A stretch of 49,166 nt of DNA. Source: Lachnospiraceae bacterium. Its GTDB lineage: Bacteria > Bacillota > Clostridia > Lachnospirales > Lachnospiraceae. The translations under genes and the position numbers were made by a program. The notes under the pieces were generated by a model. It worked only from the letters and a program-made list of their open reading frames with translations. It was not told the origin of the DNA and ran no database searches. Within the stretch, counting starts at the first letter, position 1, and each line of letters opens with the position of its first letter. The DNA lies in NCBI GenBank assembly GCA_014804445.1, contig JAAUZU010000005.1, positions 1-49,166 of the forward strand. Direction: 5' to 3'. Shown here piece by piece: positions 17,446 to 26,111 of this stretch.

Positions 17446-18558
17446 ATGGACGAAAACACACAGGCAAGGTTTGAGGAGAAGATGAAGGAGCTTCTCGCCG
17501 TTGCAAAGAAGAAGAAAAACGTGCTGGAATATCAGGAAATCAACGATTTCTTTTTGGATATGCCGCTGGAAGAGGAACAGTTTGATAAAATTCTGGAGAT
17601 TTTGGAGCAGAATAATGTCGATATCCTTCGGATTACGGAAGATGATGAAGTAGACGATGAAGAAATCATGATGATTGACGAGGAAGACGTCGATGTGGAA
17701 AACCTTGACCTCTCCGTACCGGACGGCATCAGCATCGAGGATCCGGTCAGGATGTATTTAAAGGAAATCGGCAAGGTACCGCTTTTGTCCGCAGAGGAGG
17801 AAATTGAACTGGCGAGAAAGATGGAGCTGGGCGACCAGGACGCAAAGAAGCGTCTTGCAGAAGCCAACCTTCGTCTGGTTGTCAGCATTGCAAAGCGTTA
17901 TGTGGGCAGGGGTATGCTGTTTCTGGATTTGATACAGGAGGGAAATCTGGGACTGATCAAGGCAGTGGAAAAATTTGATTATCGAAAGGGCTATAAGTTT
18001 TCCACTTATGCTACATGGTGGATTCGGCAGGCAATCACAAGAGCCATTGCGGATCAGGCGAGAACCATCCGGATTCCTGTGCATATGGTAGAAACCATCA
18101 ACAAGCTGATACGTGTAAGCCGCCAGCTTTTGCAGGAGCTTGGCAGGGAGCCTTCGCCGGAGGAGATTGCGGAAGAGATGAATATGCCGGTGGAGCGCGT
18201 GCGGGAAATTTTAAAAATCAGTCAGGAGCCGGTTTCTCTGGAAACGCCTATCGGTGAGGAGGAAGACAGCCATCTGGGAGATTTCATTCAGGACGATAAT
18301 GTGCCGGTGCCGGCGGATGCGGCTGCTTTTACGCTTTTAAAGGAACAGCTTGTGGAAGTGCTCGGCACGCTGACCGAAAGAGAGCAGAAGGTGTTGCGGC
18401 TGCGCTTCGGGCTGGATGACGGCAGGGCACGGACGCTGGAAGAGGTAGGAAAGGAATTCAGTGTGACCCGTGAGCGTATTCGTCAGATTGAGGCAAAGGC
18501 ATTGCGGAAGCTCAGACATCCCAGCCGGAGCCGCAAACTGAAGGATTATCTGGATTAG
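17446..18558 (+). CDS. rpoD: RNA polymerase primary sigma factor (sigma A)
   Basis: The 370-residue primary sigma factor directs RNA polymerase to housekeeping promoters. It has region 1.1 (about 1-95, with an acidic run [20 protein letters not shown]), region 1.2-2 with [16 protein letters not shown] and [12 protein letters not shown], region 2.4 with [10 protein letters not shown], region 3, and region 4 with the helix-turn-helix [18 protein letters not shown]. All conserved parts are present. It lies between dnaG and trmK. Confidence 0.98.
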   Translation: MDENTQARFEEKMKELLAVAKKKKNVLEYQEINDFFLDMPLEEEQFDKILEILEQNNVDILRITEDDEVDDEEIMMIDEEDVDVENLDLSVPDGISIEDPVRMYLKEIGKVPLLSAEEEIELARKMELGDQDAKKRLAEANLRLVVSIAKRYVGRGMLFLDLIQEGNLGLIKAVEKFDYRKGYKFSTYATWWIRQAITRAIADQARTIRIPVHMVETINKLIRVSRQLLQELGREPSPEEIAEEMNMPVERVREILKISQEPVSLETPIGEEEDSHLGDFIQDDNVPVPADAAAFTLLKEQLVEVLGTLTEREQKVLRLRFGLDDGRARTLEEVGKEFSVTRERIRQIEAKALRKLRHPSRSRKLKDYLD

Positions 18559-18566
18559 GACAAGCC

Positions 18567-19364
18567 ATGGAATTGTCAAAGAGATTGCAGGCAATCGCGG
18601 ATATGGTGACGACAGGCAGCAGGACAGCGGACGTTGGCTGCGACCATGGCTTTGTATCCATCTATCTGTACGAAAACAAAATTGCACCGAAGGTGTATGC
18701 CATGGATTTGCGGGAAGGTCCCCTGCAGCGCGCCAGAGAACACATAGAAGAAAAAGGATTTTCTGATTACATAGAGACGAGGCTTTCCGATGGTGTGGAA
18801 GCGTTGGCGGCAGGAGAGGCGGATACCTTAATCTGTGCCGGTATGGGCGGCCGCCTGATGGCGGAAATTCTGTCAAAAGGGCATGAAAAAGCAGCTATGA
18901 TGAAGGAATTGATTTTACAGCCCCAGTCAGAGCTGCGGTATTTTCGGGAATTTCTGCGGCAAAGTGGTTTTGTGATTGTAAAAGAGAATATGATAAAAGA
19001 AGACGGAAAGTTTTACCCCATCATAAAGGCGGTATATGGCGGTGGCAAGTCCGGCAGGGAAATGGCATCGGCAGGCGGCGAATCAAAAGGGGAAACGGAA
19101 TCTGCAGAAGGTGGCTCCAACAGGAAAGTGGTATCTGCGGACAGCTTGTCCGGCGGGACACTGCAGCGGATAGCGGACAGTTTCGGATCCTGCCTGCTGG
19201 CAGACAGGCACCCGGTGCTCAAGGAATATTTGGAAATGCTGCGGGAGCGGGATGAAAAGATTCTGGAAAGCCTTAAAAGCGCAGGGAAACAGGCGGTGCG
19301 GCGGGAAGAGTTGTGTGGGGAACTTTCAGACATCGCATACTGTCTTACACTTTATGAAGCATAA
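18567..19364 (+). CDS. trmK: tRNA (adenine-22 N1)-methyltransferase
   Basis: TrmK methylates N1 of A22 in tRNA with SAM as donor. The N-terminal Rossmann domain shows the SAM motif TADVGCDHGFVSIYL, and later LICAGMGGRLMAEIL and LILQPQSELRYFREFL are family hallmarks. At 265 residues it is longer than usual (about 230). The excess is a Gly/Ser/Glu-rich linker (about residues 157-192, with SAGGESKGETESAEGG) between the catalytic domain and the C-terminal helical hairpin. It starts 8 bp after rpoD and is followed by the Nif3-like gene, a conserved arrangement. Confidence 0.92.
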   Translation: MELSKRLQAIADMVTTGSRTADVGCDHGFVSIYLYENKIAPKVYAMDLREGPLQRAREHIEEKGFSDYIETRLSDGVEALAAGEADTLICAGMGGRLMAEILSKGHEKAAMMKELILQPQSELRYFREFLRQSGFVIVKENMIKEDGKFYPIIKAVYGGGKSGREMASAGGESKGETESAEGGSNRKVVSADSLSGGTLQRIADSFGSCLLADRHPVLKEYLEMLRERDEKILESLKSAGKQAVRREELCGELSDIAYCLTLYEA

Positions 19365-19375
19365 GGAGGGAATCT

Positions 19376-20158
19376 ATGAGGTGTACGGATATCATGCGCA
19401 GGCTTGAAGTGCTTGCCCCTTTGGGCTTTGCCGAAAAATGGGACAATGTAGGATTGCTGGCAGGGCGCAGCACGAAGGAAGTAAAAAGCGTATATCTGGC
19501 GGTGGATGCCACCGATGAGGTGATAGAGGATGCCATCGATTGCGAGGCTGATATGTTAATTACGCATCACCCTTTGATTTTTACACCTTTAAAAAGTATT
19601 ACGGCGGAGGATTTTATCGGCAGGCGGGTACTTAGGCTGCTGCAGGCGGATATCTGTTATTATGCCATGCACACCAATTTTGACGTGATGGGAATGGCGG
19701 ATGCTGCGGCGGATGAACTGCAGCTCTTGGACAGGCAGGTTTTGGAGATTACCTATGAGGATGAGATTGCCAAAGAGGGTATCGGGCGCTATGGGAGGCT
19801 GCCGAGAGGTATGAGCCTTTCAGAGTGCGCGGCGTATGTGAAGGAAACCTTCCGGCTGCCTGCCGTCAGGGTGTACGGGGATACAAACGAGAGGGTGGAG
19901 ATTGCCGCCGTGTCCCCGGGGTCTGCAAAGTCCGTGACTGCAAATGCCATACAGGCGGGCGTTGACGTACTGATTTCGGGGGATATCGACCATCACATGG
20001 GAATTGATTTGGTGGCACAGGGCGTCTCAGTGATTGATGCGGGGCATTACGGTCTGGAAAAGCTTTTTGTGCCGTATATGCAGGATTATTTTAGGAAAAA
20101 GCTGCCGGAGTTTACCGTTTTTGCAGCAGAAGAGAAGAGTCCTTACACAGTAGTATAA
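19376..20158 (+). CDS. Nif3-like dinuclear metal centre protein
   Basis: This 260-residue protein belongs to the Nif3/YqfO/GTP cyclohydrolase I type 2 family, which forms toroidal hexamers with a dinuclear metal site. Motifs include KWDNVGLLAGR, the metal ligands in ADMLITHHPLIFTPLK, and YAMHTNFDVMG. C-terminal ISGDIDHHMGIDLV and DAGHYGLEK complete the site. Cellular function is still unclear for the family. It begins 11 bp after trmK and is probably co-transcribed; AAGGAGGG precedes the ATG. Confidence 0.92.
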   Translation: MRCTDIMRRLEVLAPLGFAEKWDNVGLLAGRSTKEVKSVYLAVDATDEVIEDAIDCEADMLITHHPLIFTPLKSITAEDFIGRRVLRLLQADICYYAMHTNFDVMGMADAAADELQLLDRQVLEITYEDEIAKEGIGRYGRLPRGMSLSECAAYVKETFRLPAVRVYGDTNERVEIAAVSPGSAKSVTANAIQAGVDVLISGDIDHHMGIDLVAQGVSVIDAGHYGLEKLFVPYMQDYFRKKLPEFTVFAAEEKSPYTVV

Positions 20159-20182
20159 AAATACATGGGAGGTATTGGGAAG

Positions 20183-21835
20183 ATGATTACATTGACAATC
20201 GAAGGGAAGGAAAGACAGTATCCGAAGGGAACTACTTATGAAGAAATTGTAAAGGAGTATCAGCCTGCTTATGACAACCAGATTGCGGTTGTGGCGGTAA
20301 ACGGCAAAATAAGAGAGCTGTTTAAGCGGGCGGTCAGAAACGGCAAGTTGGAATTCTTTACATGGAAGGATGCGGTGGGAAACAAGACTTATGTGCGTAC
20401 CGCGACGATGCTGCTGCTAAAGGCAATATTTGATACGGTAGGAGCGGAGTATGCGCAGGGCTGTAAATTTGAATTCACGGTGGGCAATGGTTATTATATT
20501 TCAACAGGCGCCCTGCATGTGACGGAAGAACTGGTGGACAGACTGAAAAAGCGGATGCAGGAGCTTTGCGAGGCAAAGATGCCCATGATAAAAAAATCTT
20601 ATACCCTTGACGATGCCATGGATTTGTTTCGGGAAAAAGGAATGACGGATAAGGAGAAGGTATTCAAATACAGAAGGAGCTCCACCGTCAATGTTTACGA
20701 GATGGAGGGGTATTTTGACTATTACTACGGCTATATGATGCCCCATGCAGGATATGTAAAATATTTTGACCTTGTTCCTTATGGAGAAGGTATGATGCTT
20801 CTTCTCCCCGATATGAAAAACCCATGCTGCGTGCCGAAAGCGCCGGAAAGCGGTCTGCTGTTTGAAACGCTTCAGGAGGCAAAGAAGTGGGGAGAGAAGG
20901 TAAATATTACAACTGTCGGGGAATTAAACGATGAAATATGCGCGGGAAACATCAGCGATATGGTTTTGGTGCAGGAGGCAGAACAGGAGCGGAAAATCGG
21001 CGAGATTGCCAAAGAAATTGTAAGACGCGGGAATGTTAAATTTATTATGATTGCAGGTCCCTCCTCATCGGGCAAGACCAGTTTTTCACACAGGCTTTCC
21101 ATTCAGCTCCGCACACAGGGCATGACGCCGCATCCCATCGCGCTGGACGATTATTTTGTGGACAGGGAGCTGACGCCCAGGGATGAAAACGGCGACTATA
21201 ACTTTGAGTGCTTAGAGGCAATTGACGTAGAACTTTTCAATCAGGATATGAGCAGGCTTCTGGCCGGGGAAACTGTTGAAATGCCGACCTTTAACTTTAA
21301 GACAGGAAAGCGGGAATACAAAGGCAATACGATGAAGCTTGGAGCAGAGGACATTCTGGTGATAGAAGGAATTCACGGACTGAACGGAAAGACTTCTTAT
21401 GCGCTTCCCGACGAGAGCAAGTATAAAATTTATATCAGTGCACTGACCAGCCTGAATATAGACGCGCACAACCGGATACCTACCACCGATGTGAGGCTGC
21501 TGCGAAGAATTGTGCGCGATGCCAGAACCAGAGGCTCGGATGCCAAAAGAACAATCCAAATGTGGCCTTCCGTCAGAAGAGGAGAAGAAGAAAATATTTT
21601 TCCGTTCCAGGAGAGTGCGGATGCCATGTTCAATTCGGCGCTTATCTATGAGCTTGCCGTGTTAAAGCAGTTTGCGGAGCCTCTGCTTTTCCATATCAGC
21701 AAGGGCGAGCCGGAATACTATGAAGCAAGAAGGCTGTTAAAATTTTTGGATTACTTTTTGGGTGTGAGCAGCGAGAGTTTGCCTAACAATTCCATCTGCA
21801 GGGAGTTTGTGGGCGGAAGCTGTTTCAGAGTGTAG
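20183..21835 (+). CDS. TGS-domain nucleoside kinase (uridine kinase-like)
   Basis: The 550-residue fusion protein has an N-terminal TGS/threonyl-tRNA-synthetase-like region (about 1-180, ITLTIEGKERQYPKGTTYEE) and a C-terminal phosphoribulokinase/uridine kinase domain with P-loop GPSSSGKT at 292-299 and DDYFVDRELTPRDENGDYNF. The kinase part should phosphorylate a nucleoside or related small molecule. The TGS-like half resembles the tRNA synthetase editing region but has no known role here. GGGAGG precedes ATG 20183, which I prefer to ATG 20165 because the ribosome binding site would lie inside the longer frame. Confidence 0.88.
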   Translation: MITLTIEGKERQYPKGTTYEEIVKEYQPAYDNQIAVVAVNGKIRELFKRAVRNGKLEFFTWKDAVGNKTYVRTATMLLLKAIFDTVGAEYAQGCKFEFTVGNGYYISTGALHVTEELVDRLKKRMQELCEAKMPMIKKSYTLDDAMDLFREKGMTDKEKVFKYRRSSTVNVYEMEGYFDYYYGYMMPHAGYVKYFDLVPYGEGMMLLLPDMKNPCCVPKAPESGLLFETLQEAKKWGEKVNITTVGELNDEICAGNISDMVLVQEAEQERKIGEIAKEIVRRGNVKFIMIAGPSSSGKTSFSHRLSIQLRTQGMTPHPIALDDYFVDRELTPRDENGDYNFECLEAIDVELFNQDMSRLLAGETVEMPTFNFKTGKREYKGNTMKLGAEDILVIEGIHGLNGKTSYALPDESKYKIYISALTSLNIDAHNRIPTTDVRLLRRIVRDARTRGSDAKRTIQMWPSVRRGEEENIFPFQESADAMFNSALIYELAVLKQFAEPLLFHISKGEPEYYEARRLLKFLDYFLGVSSESLPNNSICREFVGGSCFRV

Positions 21836-21918
21836 ACAGGAAAATGCTGATTTAAGCGCTTCTTTGGTAAAGTACGGTCTGCGTGGGCATGTAGGCAGCA
21901 GGAAGGACAGGTTTGACT

Positions 21919-24084
21919 ATGGATATCGTGGAAAATAAAGAAAAGCTTTCAGAATATAGAGAGCGGGCCAAGGCACTTGTGGCGAAGATGACGCTGGAGG
22001 AAAAGGTGTCGCAGACCCTGCACAGGGCGCCGGCGATAGAGCGGCTGGGAATTCCGGCATACAACTGGTGGAATGAGGCACTCCACGGGGTTGCCAGGGC
22101 AGGCGTTGCCACGGTGTTTCCACAGGCAATCGCGCTGGCGGCAACCTTTGACGAGGACTTTGTGGAACAGGTTGCAGATGCCATCTCCACGGAGGGCAGA
22201 GCAAAATTCAATATGCAGCAGAAATATGATGACAGGGATATTTATAAAGGGCTGACTTTTTGGGCGCCGAATATCAATATCTTCAGAGACCCGCGCTGGG
22301 GCAGGGGGCATGAAACCTTCGGGGAAGACCCCTACCTGACCTCGCGGCTGGGCGTCAGGTTTGTCAAAGGACTGCAGGGGCATGATGAAACCTATTTAAA
22401 GGCGGCGGCATGCGCCAAGCATTTTGCGGTGCACAGCGGGCCGGAGGACTTGCGCCATCAATTTGACGCAAAGGTGAGCAGGCAGGATTTGTATGAAACC
22501 TATCTGCCGGCATTTAAGGCGTGTGTGACGGAAGGGCATGTAGAGGCTGTTATGGGCGCTTACAACAGGACGAATGGCACGCCGTGCTGCGGCAATAGAG
22601 AGCTGTTAATCGATATTCTCAGAGAGCAGTGGGGCTTTGCGGGACATGTGGTGTCGGACTGCTGGGCTATCCGTGATTTTCACAGTGGTCACGGTGTGAC
22701 GCAGACGCCGGTGGAATCTGCGGCCATGGCAATGAACAATGGATGTGACTTAAACTGCGGGGATTTGTTTGCCTATCTGCTGATGGGCGTGCAGGATGGC
22801 AGAGTGGACGAGAAGCGTCTGGACGATGCGCTGATCAACCTGTTTACGACCCGCATGAAGCTCGGGGTGATGGAGGAACAGGAGCCTACTCCATTTGATG
22901 AAATCCCTTATACGGTGGTGGATTCTCCCGATATGCGCCGTCTGAACGAAGAGGCGGCAGAAAAATGTGTGGTGCTGCTCAAGAATGAAGCCCACCTGCT
23001 GCCACTTGATAAGAAAAAATATAAGACCATCGGCGTTATCGGACCGAATGCCAACAACCGCAAGGCGCTGATTGGCAATTACGAGGGAACGGCGTCGCGT
23101 TATATTACCATATTGGAAGGAATTCAGGATTATCTGGGAGATGAGGTGAGGGTGCTTGCCTCGGAGGGCTGCCACCTCTGTAAAAAGAAGGTGACGGGCT
23201 TAAGCAAGGGCAATGAGAGAATTTCCGAGGTCAAAGAAATTTGTGAGCTGAGTGATTTGGTAATTACCTGCATGGGGCTTGATGCCAGACTGGAGGGCGA
23301 AGAAGGCGATGAGGGCAATGAGTTTGCCAGCGGTGACAAGCCCAATCTTTCTCTGCCGGGGCTGCAGCAGGAGGTTCTGGAGACCATCCATGCCAGCGGC
23401 AAGCCGGTAGTGCTTGTGCTGCTCTCGGGAAGTGCGTTGGCGGTAGGCTGGGCTGATGAGCATATTCCTGCCATATTACAGGGCTGGTATCCCGGCGCAC
23501 AGGGAGGCAGGGCGATTGCACGCGTACTATTCGGGGACAAAAATCCGGAGGGCAGGCTGCCCGTTACCTTTTACCGGACAACGGAGGAACTGCCGGAATT
23601 TACGGATTACGCCATGGCGGGAAGAACTTACCGTTACATGCAGAACGAAGCGCTGTATCCCTTTGGATACGGTTTGTCCTACACGGAATTTTCCTACGGA
23701 GACTTCTCTCTCTCGACTGACAGGGTGACAAAGGAAGGCGTGGATATCCGGCTGACTGTGAAAAATACAGGTCTTGTGGAAGGCACGGAAACTGTGCAGG
23801 TATATGTGAAAGTGCTGCCGGAGGACGGTGCAGTCAATGTACCCAACGCACAACTCAAAGGAGTCTGTAAATGCAGCTTAAAACCGGAGGAGGAAAAGGA
23901 AATCTGCTTCCATCTGCCGGCGGAATCCTTTGCCTTGTATGATGAAGAGGCAAGGCTGCTCGTCCATAAAGGCTGCTGCCGCATTTTTGTGGGCGGCCAT
24001 GGACCGGATGCGAGGAGCTGTAAGCTTACCGGAACGAGCGTGCTGGAGGCGGCGGTTTCAACGGAGGGATTTGTGTTAGAGTGA
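21919..24084 (+). CDS. Glycoside hydrolase family 3, beta-xylosidase/beta-glucosidase type
   Basis: This 721-residue enzyme has the GH3 (beta/alpha)8 domain with NWWNEALHGVAR and WAPNINIFRDPRWGRGHETF, the nucleophile Asp247 in VVSDCWAI, the second alpha/beta domain (PNANNRKALIGNYEG, LEGEEGDEGNEF), and a C-terminal fibronectin-III-like domain. NWWNEALHGVAR and the EGDEGNE loop are typical of the plant-xylosidase-like clade, so beta-xylosidase or beta-glucosidase on plant oligosaccharides is likely. There is no signal peptide, so it acts in the cytoplasm on imported sugars. ATG 21919 is preferred to TTG 21913, though the AGGAAGG position makes either possible. Confidence 0.92.
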   Translation: MDIVENKEKLSEYRERAKALVAKMTLEEKVSQTLHRAPAIERLGIPAYNWWNEALHGVARAGVATVFPQAIALAATFDEDFVEQVADAISTEGRAKFNMQQKYDDRDIYKGLTFWAPNINIFRDPRWGRGHETFGEDPYLTSRLGVRFVKGLQGHDETYLKAAACAKHFAVHSGPEDLRHQFDAKVSRQDLYETYLPAFKACVTEGHVEAVMGAYNRTNGTPCCGNRELLIDILREQWGFAGHVVSDCWAIRDFHSGHGVTQTPVESAAMAMNNGCDLNCGDLFAYLLMGVQDGRVDEKRLDDALINLFTTRMKLGVMEEQEPTPFDEIPYTVVDSPDMRRLNEEAAEKCVVLLKNEAHLLPLDKKKYKTIGVIGPNANNRKALIGNYEGTASRYITILEGIQDYLGDEVRVLASEGCHLCKKKVTGLSKGNERISEVKEICELSDLVITCMGLDARLEGEEGDEGNEFASGDKPNLSLPGLQQEVLETIHASGKPVVLVLLSGSALAVGWADEHIPAILQGWYPGAQGGRAIARVLFGDKNPEGRLPVTFYRTTEELPEFTDYAMAGRTYRYMQNEALYPFGYGLSYTEFSYGDFSLSTDRVTKEGVDIRLTVKNTGLVEGTETVQVYVKVLPEDGAVNVPNAQLKGVCKCSLKPEEEKEICFHLPAESFALYDEEARLLVHKGCCRIFVGGHGPDARSCKLTGTSVLEAAVSTEGFVLE

Positions 24085-24110
24085 ATGTAGCATAATTTTT
24101 ATGTTTTTTT

Positions 24111-24144
24111 GCGCTGTTTGCTATGGTAGCAACAGCGCTTTTGT
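24111..24144 (+). terminator. Terminator after the GH3 gene
   Basis: A strong stem (GCGCTGTT-t-GCTA / TAGC-AACAGCGC) with a 3-nt loop is followed by TTTTGTTG, and T-rich sequence lies on the other side. The same sequence is present but degraded at 27384-27416, showing that the duplicated unit downstream includes this hairpin. Confidence 0.8.
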
Positions 24145-24345
24145 TGTATACAGATAGAGAATACACTAAGTTTATCTCCCCTGAAAATGTACAGTGGTAT
24201 TTGGGATATGCGGCGGATAAAGTCTTTTTGACAGCCTGCGTAAATGGCAGTTGTCTGAGAGTAACCCGATGGCAGGAAGGATGAAGTCAAAAACTTTCGA
24301 CCTTCTGAAACGAATGCCCGCCGGAGCGGGCGGATAGGAGTAAGC
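24145..24345 (+). promoter_or_regulatory. Conserved structured leader, copy 1
   Basis: This 201-bp region is repeated, diverged, at 27417-27621 ahead of the second small exported gene. Helix GACA (24230-24233) / TGTC (24252-24255) becomes GGCA / TGCC in copy 2, an A:T to G:C compensatory change. Inner GCC / GGC is conserved, and CCTGC (24235-24239) could instead pair with GCAGG (24272-24276). A third helix GAAG...CTTC and a GCCCGC CGGA GCGGGC hairpin sit just upstream of the ribosome binding site. It matches no riboswitch class I know. Confidence 0.6.
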
Positions 24346-24791
24346 ATGAAAAGAATACAAAAAGGAATTATTGGTGGTGCGCTGGCTGTTGTTTTGTTGC
24401 TGGTTGTTTCGATAGGAGTATATGCGGCAGAGCTAGAGGTTGGATGTAATAAGAGTTATGCATTACGTCAGTTGTCAAATGTGCCGGATTCAAGCTGGGT
24501 GAAGGAAGTTTACTATGCATTTCAAAACAATTCTTCAACGGTAACAGTGACCTGCACGCAGAATACCACGAGCGGGGCAAGTGTTTACGTAGTATTTAAC
24601 GGTAATGCCGGTGCAACGTTAAATCAGGCAGGTGCTTCTTACAGTAAGCCGGTTGAACCAGGAGAAACGAGAGGATACTGATTCAGTTAGACACGCCGGA
24701 TAGTTACAATACATATACCGGATATGGCACGGTTGTGAACTAATATCAGATCTTGAAAAGTCGGATAGCATTTTGATGAAACTGTACATTT
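24185..24791. repeat. 11-bp inverted repeats flanking small exported gene, copy 1
   Basis: AAATGTACAGT (24185-24195) is exactly inverted as ACTGTACATTT (24781-24791), enclosing the leader helices and the small gene. The same pair encloses the second copy (27458-28059). The core TGTACA is itself a palindrome. Confidence 0.55.
24346..24681 (+). CDS. Small exported protein, copy 1, truncated by a frameshift
   Basis: The 111-residue product has a clear Sec signal peptide (RIQKGIIGGALAVVLLLVVS, cleavage near VYA-AE) and a mature beta-rich domain with two Cys, present in nearly identical form in copy 2 at 27622. Relative to copy 2, one base is missing near 24669-24671, giving a premature TGA (24679-24681). 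With that base restored the frame would continue to TAA 24741-24743 and give the same C-terminus as copy 2 (TYTGYGTVVN). It could be a decaying duplicate, a shorter variant or a sequencing error. Family unknown to me. Confidence 0.75.
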   Translation: MKRIQKGIIGGALAVVLLLVVSIGVYAAELEVGCNKSYALRQLSNVPDSSWVKEVYYAFQNNSSTVTVTCTQNTTSGASVYVVFNGNAGATLNQAGASYSKPVEPGETRGY

Positions 24792-24797
24792 GAAACT

Positions 24798-24836
24798 GTG
24801 CTGCTGTAACATGTAGACAAGCCGTTGCGGCAGCAT
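24798..24836 (+). promoter_or_regulatory. Hairpin before lipoprotein 1
   Basis: TGTGCTGCTG pairs with CGGCAGCATA around a 17-20 nt loop, shortly before the lipoprotein ribosome binding site. An equivalent, stronger stem (CTGTGCTGC / GCAGCACAG) is at 28064-28105 before lipoprotein 3. There is no T run, so a translation or RNA-stability role is likelier than termination. Confidence 0.4.
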
Positions 24837-24856
24837 AGAAGCGGGGATAGGAAAGT

Positions 24857-26098
24857 ATGAAAAGGAAAAAACGATTTATTTTATTAGGTGCCATGGTGGT
24901 AAGTCTGCTTGCCGCATGTGGGGAAAAACCAGAACAGACACAACAAACGCAGGCAGAAGAGTTTGTGGATTGGAACTGGGTGTCGGAACAGACGGAATAT
25001 GAGGGTTTTACAAAGGAGGAAATTGCGGAAAAAGCAGTCAGCCGGGAAGCTTTGTTTTCCGGATATGATGCCGCTTTACAGGATACATATGAAAATTTCC
25101 GACTGCCTGAGTCTGTTACAATTTCTCCTACAGCGATATATAAGCAGGTTGAGATAGTGCAGGAGTCGGGTTTCACAGAAAATGCAGAGGAAATCCTCAG
25201 GATGTTTTTGGGTGACGAGATGTCCGAAACATTGGAATTTTCTGATTACAGTGAAATGAGGGAGCAGGCAACGCTGGTCATAGACAGTGACGAAGAAAAG
25301 GTGTACTGTGCAGTTAAGGATTACGGGTTCGTTTCGGTGATTAAGCCGTCCGGTTATGAAATTGGGTTTAATGGGAATTTTGAGGTAGTGGACATTGTGC
25401 ATGTGGACAGGGGGGAGCCGCTGTCACAGAGTTATGCGCTGATGGATGGGGAGGAGAGCATACAGGAAGCTGTTGCCTATATAGAGGAGTGGATGAACCA
25501 AAACTGGGCAGTATGGGAACCGGATTTTACCTATAGCGTAAAAACAGTTATGGTTCGACGGTATGGGGATAGCCATATCTACGATATTTATGTGGAGAAA
25601 CTGCTGGGGGGGATTCCGCTGGATGATTCTTTTGGCGCGACGGGGCTGGCAGTAGTGCATGGGTACTTAGAAGAGAAGTACATAGGAAGCTCCATTTTTA
25701 TCAGAATGTGCAACCGGAATTCCATTGATGTTTTTTCTACGGGAACAGGAATACTGAGAGTGCAGAGCACAGAGGAGGCGGAAGATGGCTGGCTGTCCCT
25801 TTCGGACTGCACCCATATGCTGGAACAGCTTTTTTCGGAATATGCAGTCTATGAAATTTCGGATATTGAAATGCAGTATGTGCTCTGCCCGGATTATGAT
25901 TCTGCCAGGGAATTGGAATCTTATTCAGCTTCCTCTTTCCCTGGACTCAGGGTGTTGGCGAAGCCGGTCTGGTGTTTTGTCATGGACATACCGGAGGAAA
26001 AACTGCTGAATGAGGACGGCAGTTTTACGGCCGGGTATCAAAAGCACTATATTGATGTGGATATGAGGACGGGAGAGGTGTGGCTTGAATTGGAATAA
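24857..26098 (+). CDS. Lipoprotein 1 of a three-member paralogous set
   Basis: This 413-residue secreted lipoprotein has a lipobox LLAAC with Cys21, a short Gln/Glu-rich spacer and a large soluble domain starting WVSEQTEYEGFTKEEI. It is near-identical over long stretches to the lipoprotein at 28122, and closely related to that at 26112. All three share VKPDFTYSVKT-like and LSDCTHMLEQLFSEY segments and the terminal YQKHYIDVDMRTGEVWLELE. Domain family not recognised. Its place between the small exported protein and ABC transporter suggests it senses, captures or protects against the exported protein; that is inference. Confidence 0.8.
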   Translation: MKRKKRFILLGAMVVSLLAACGEKPEQTQQTQAEEFVDWNWVSEQTEYEGFTKEEIAEKAVSREALFSGYDAALQDTYENFRLPESVTISPTAIYKQVEIVQESGFTENAEEILRMFLGDEMSETLEFSDYSEMREQATLVIDSDEEKVYCAVKDYGFVSVIKPSGYEIGFNGNFEVVDIVHVDRGEPLSQSYALMDGEESIQEAVAYIEEWMNQNWAVWEPDFTYSVKTVMVRRYGDSHIYDIYVEKLLGGIPLDDSFGATGLAVVHGYLEEKYIGSSIFIRMCNRNSIDVFSTGTGILRVQSTEEAEDGWLSLSDCTHMLEQLFSEYAVYEISDIEMQYVLCPDYDSARELESYSASSFPGLRVLAKPVWCFVMDIPEEKLLNEDGSFTAGYQKHYIDVDMRTGEVWLELE

Positions 26099-26111
26099 GA
26101 GGAAAGTAAGC

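Noticed and set aside
24226..24256. TTGACA in copy 1 leader as a -35 promoter box
   Set aside because: The copy 2 leader has TCGGCA at this position, while the helix is kept by compensatory change, so RNA structure explains it better.
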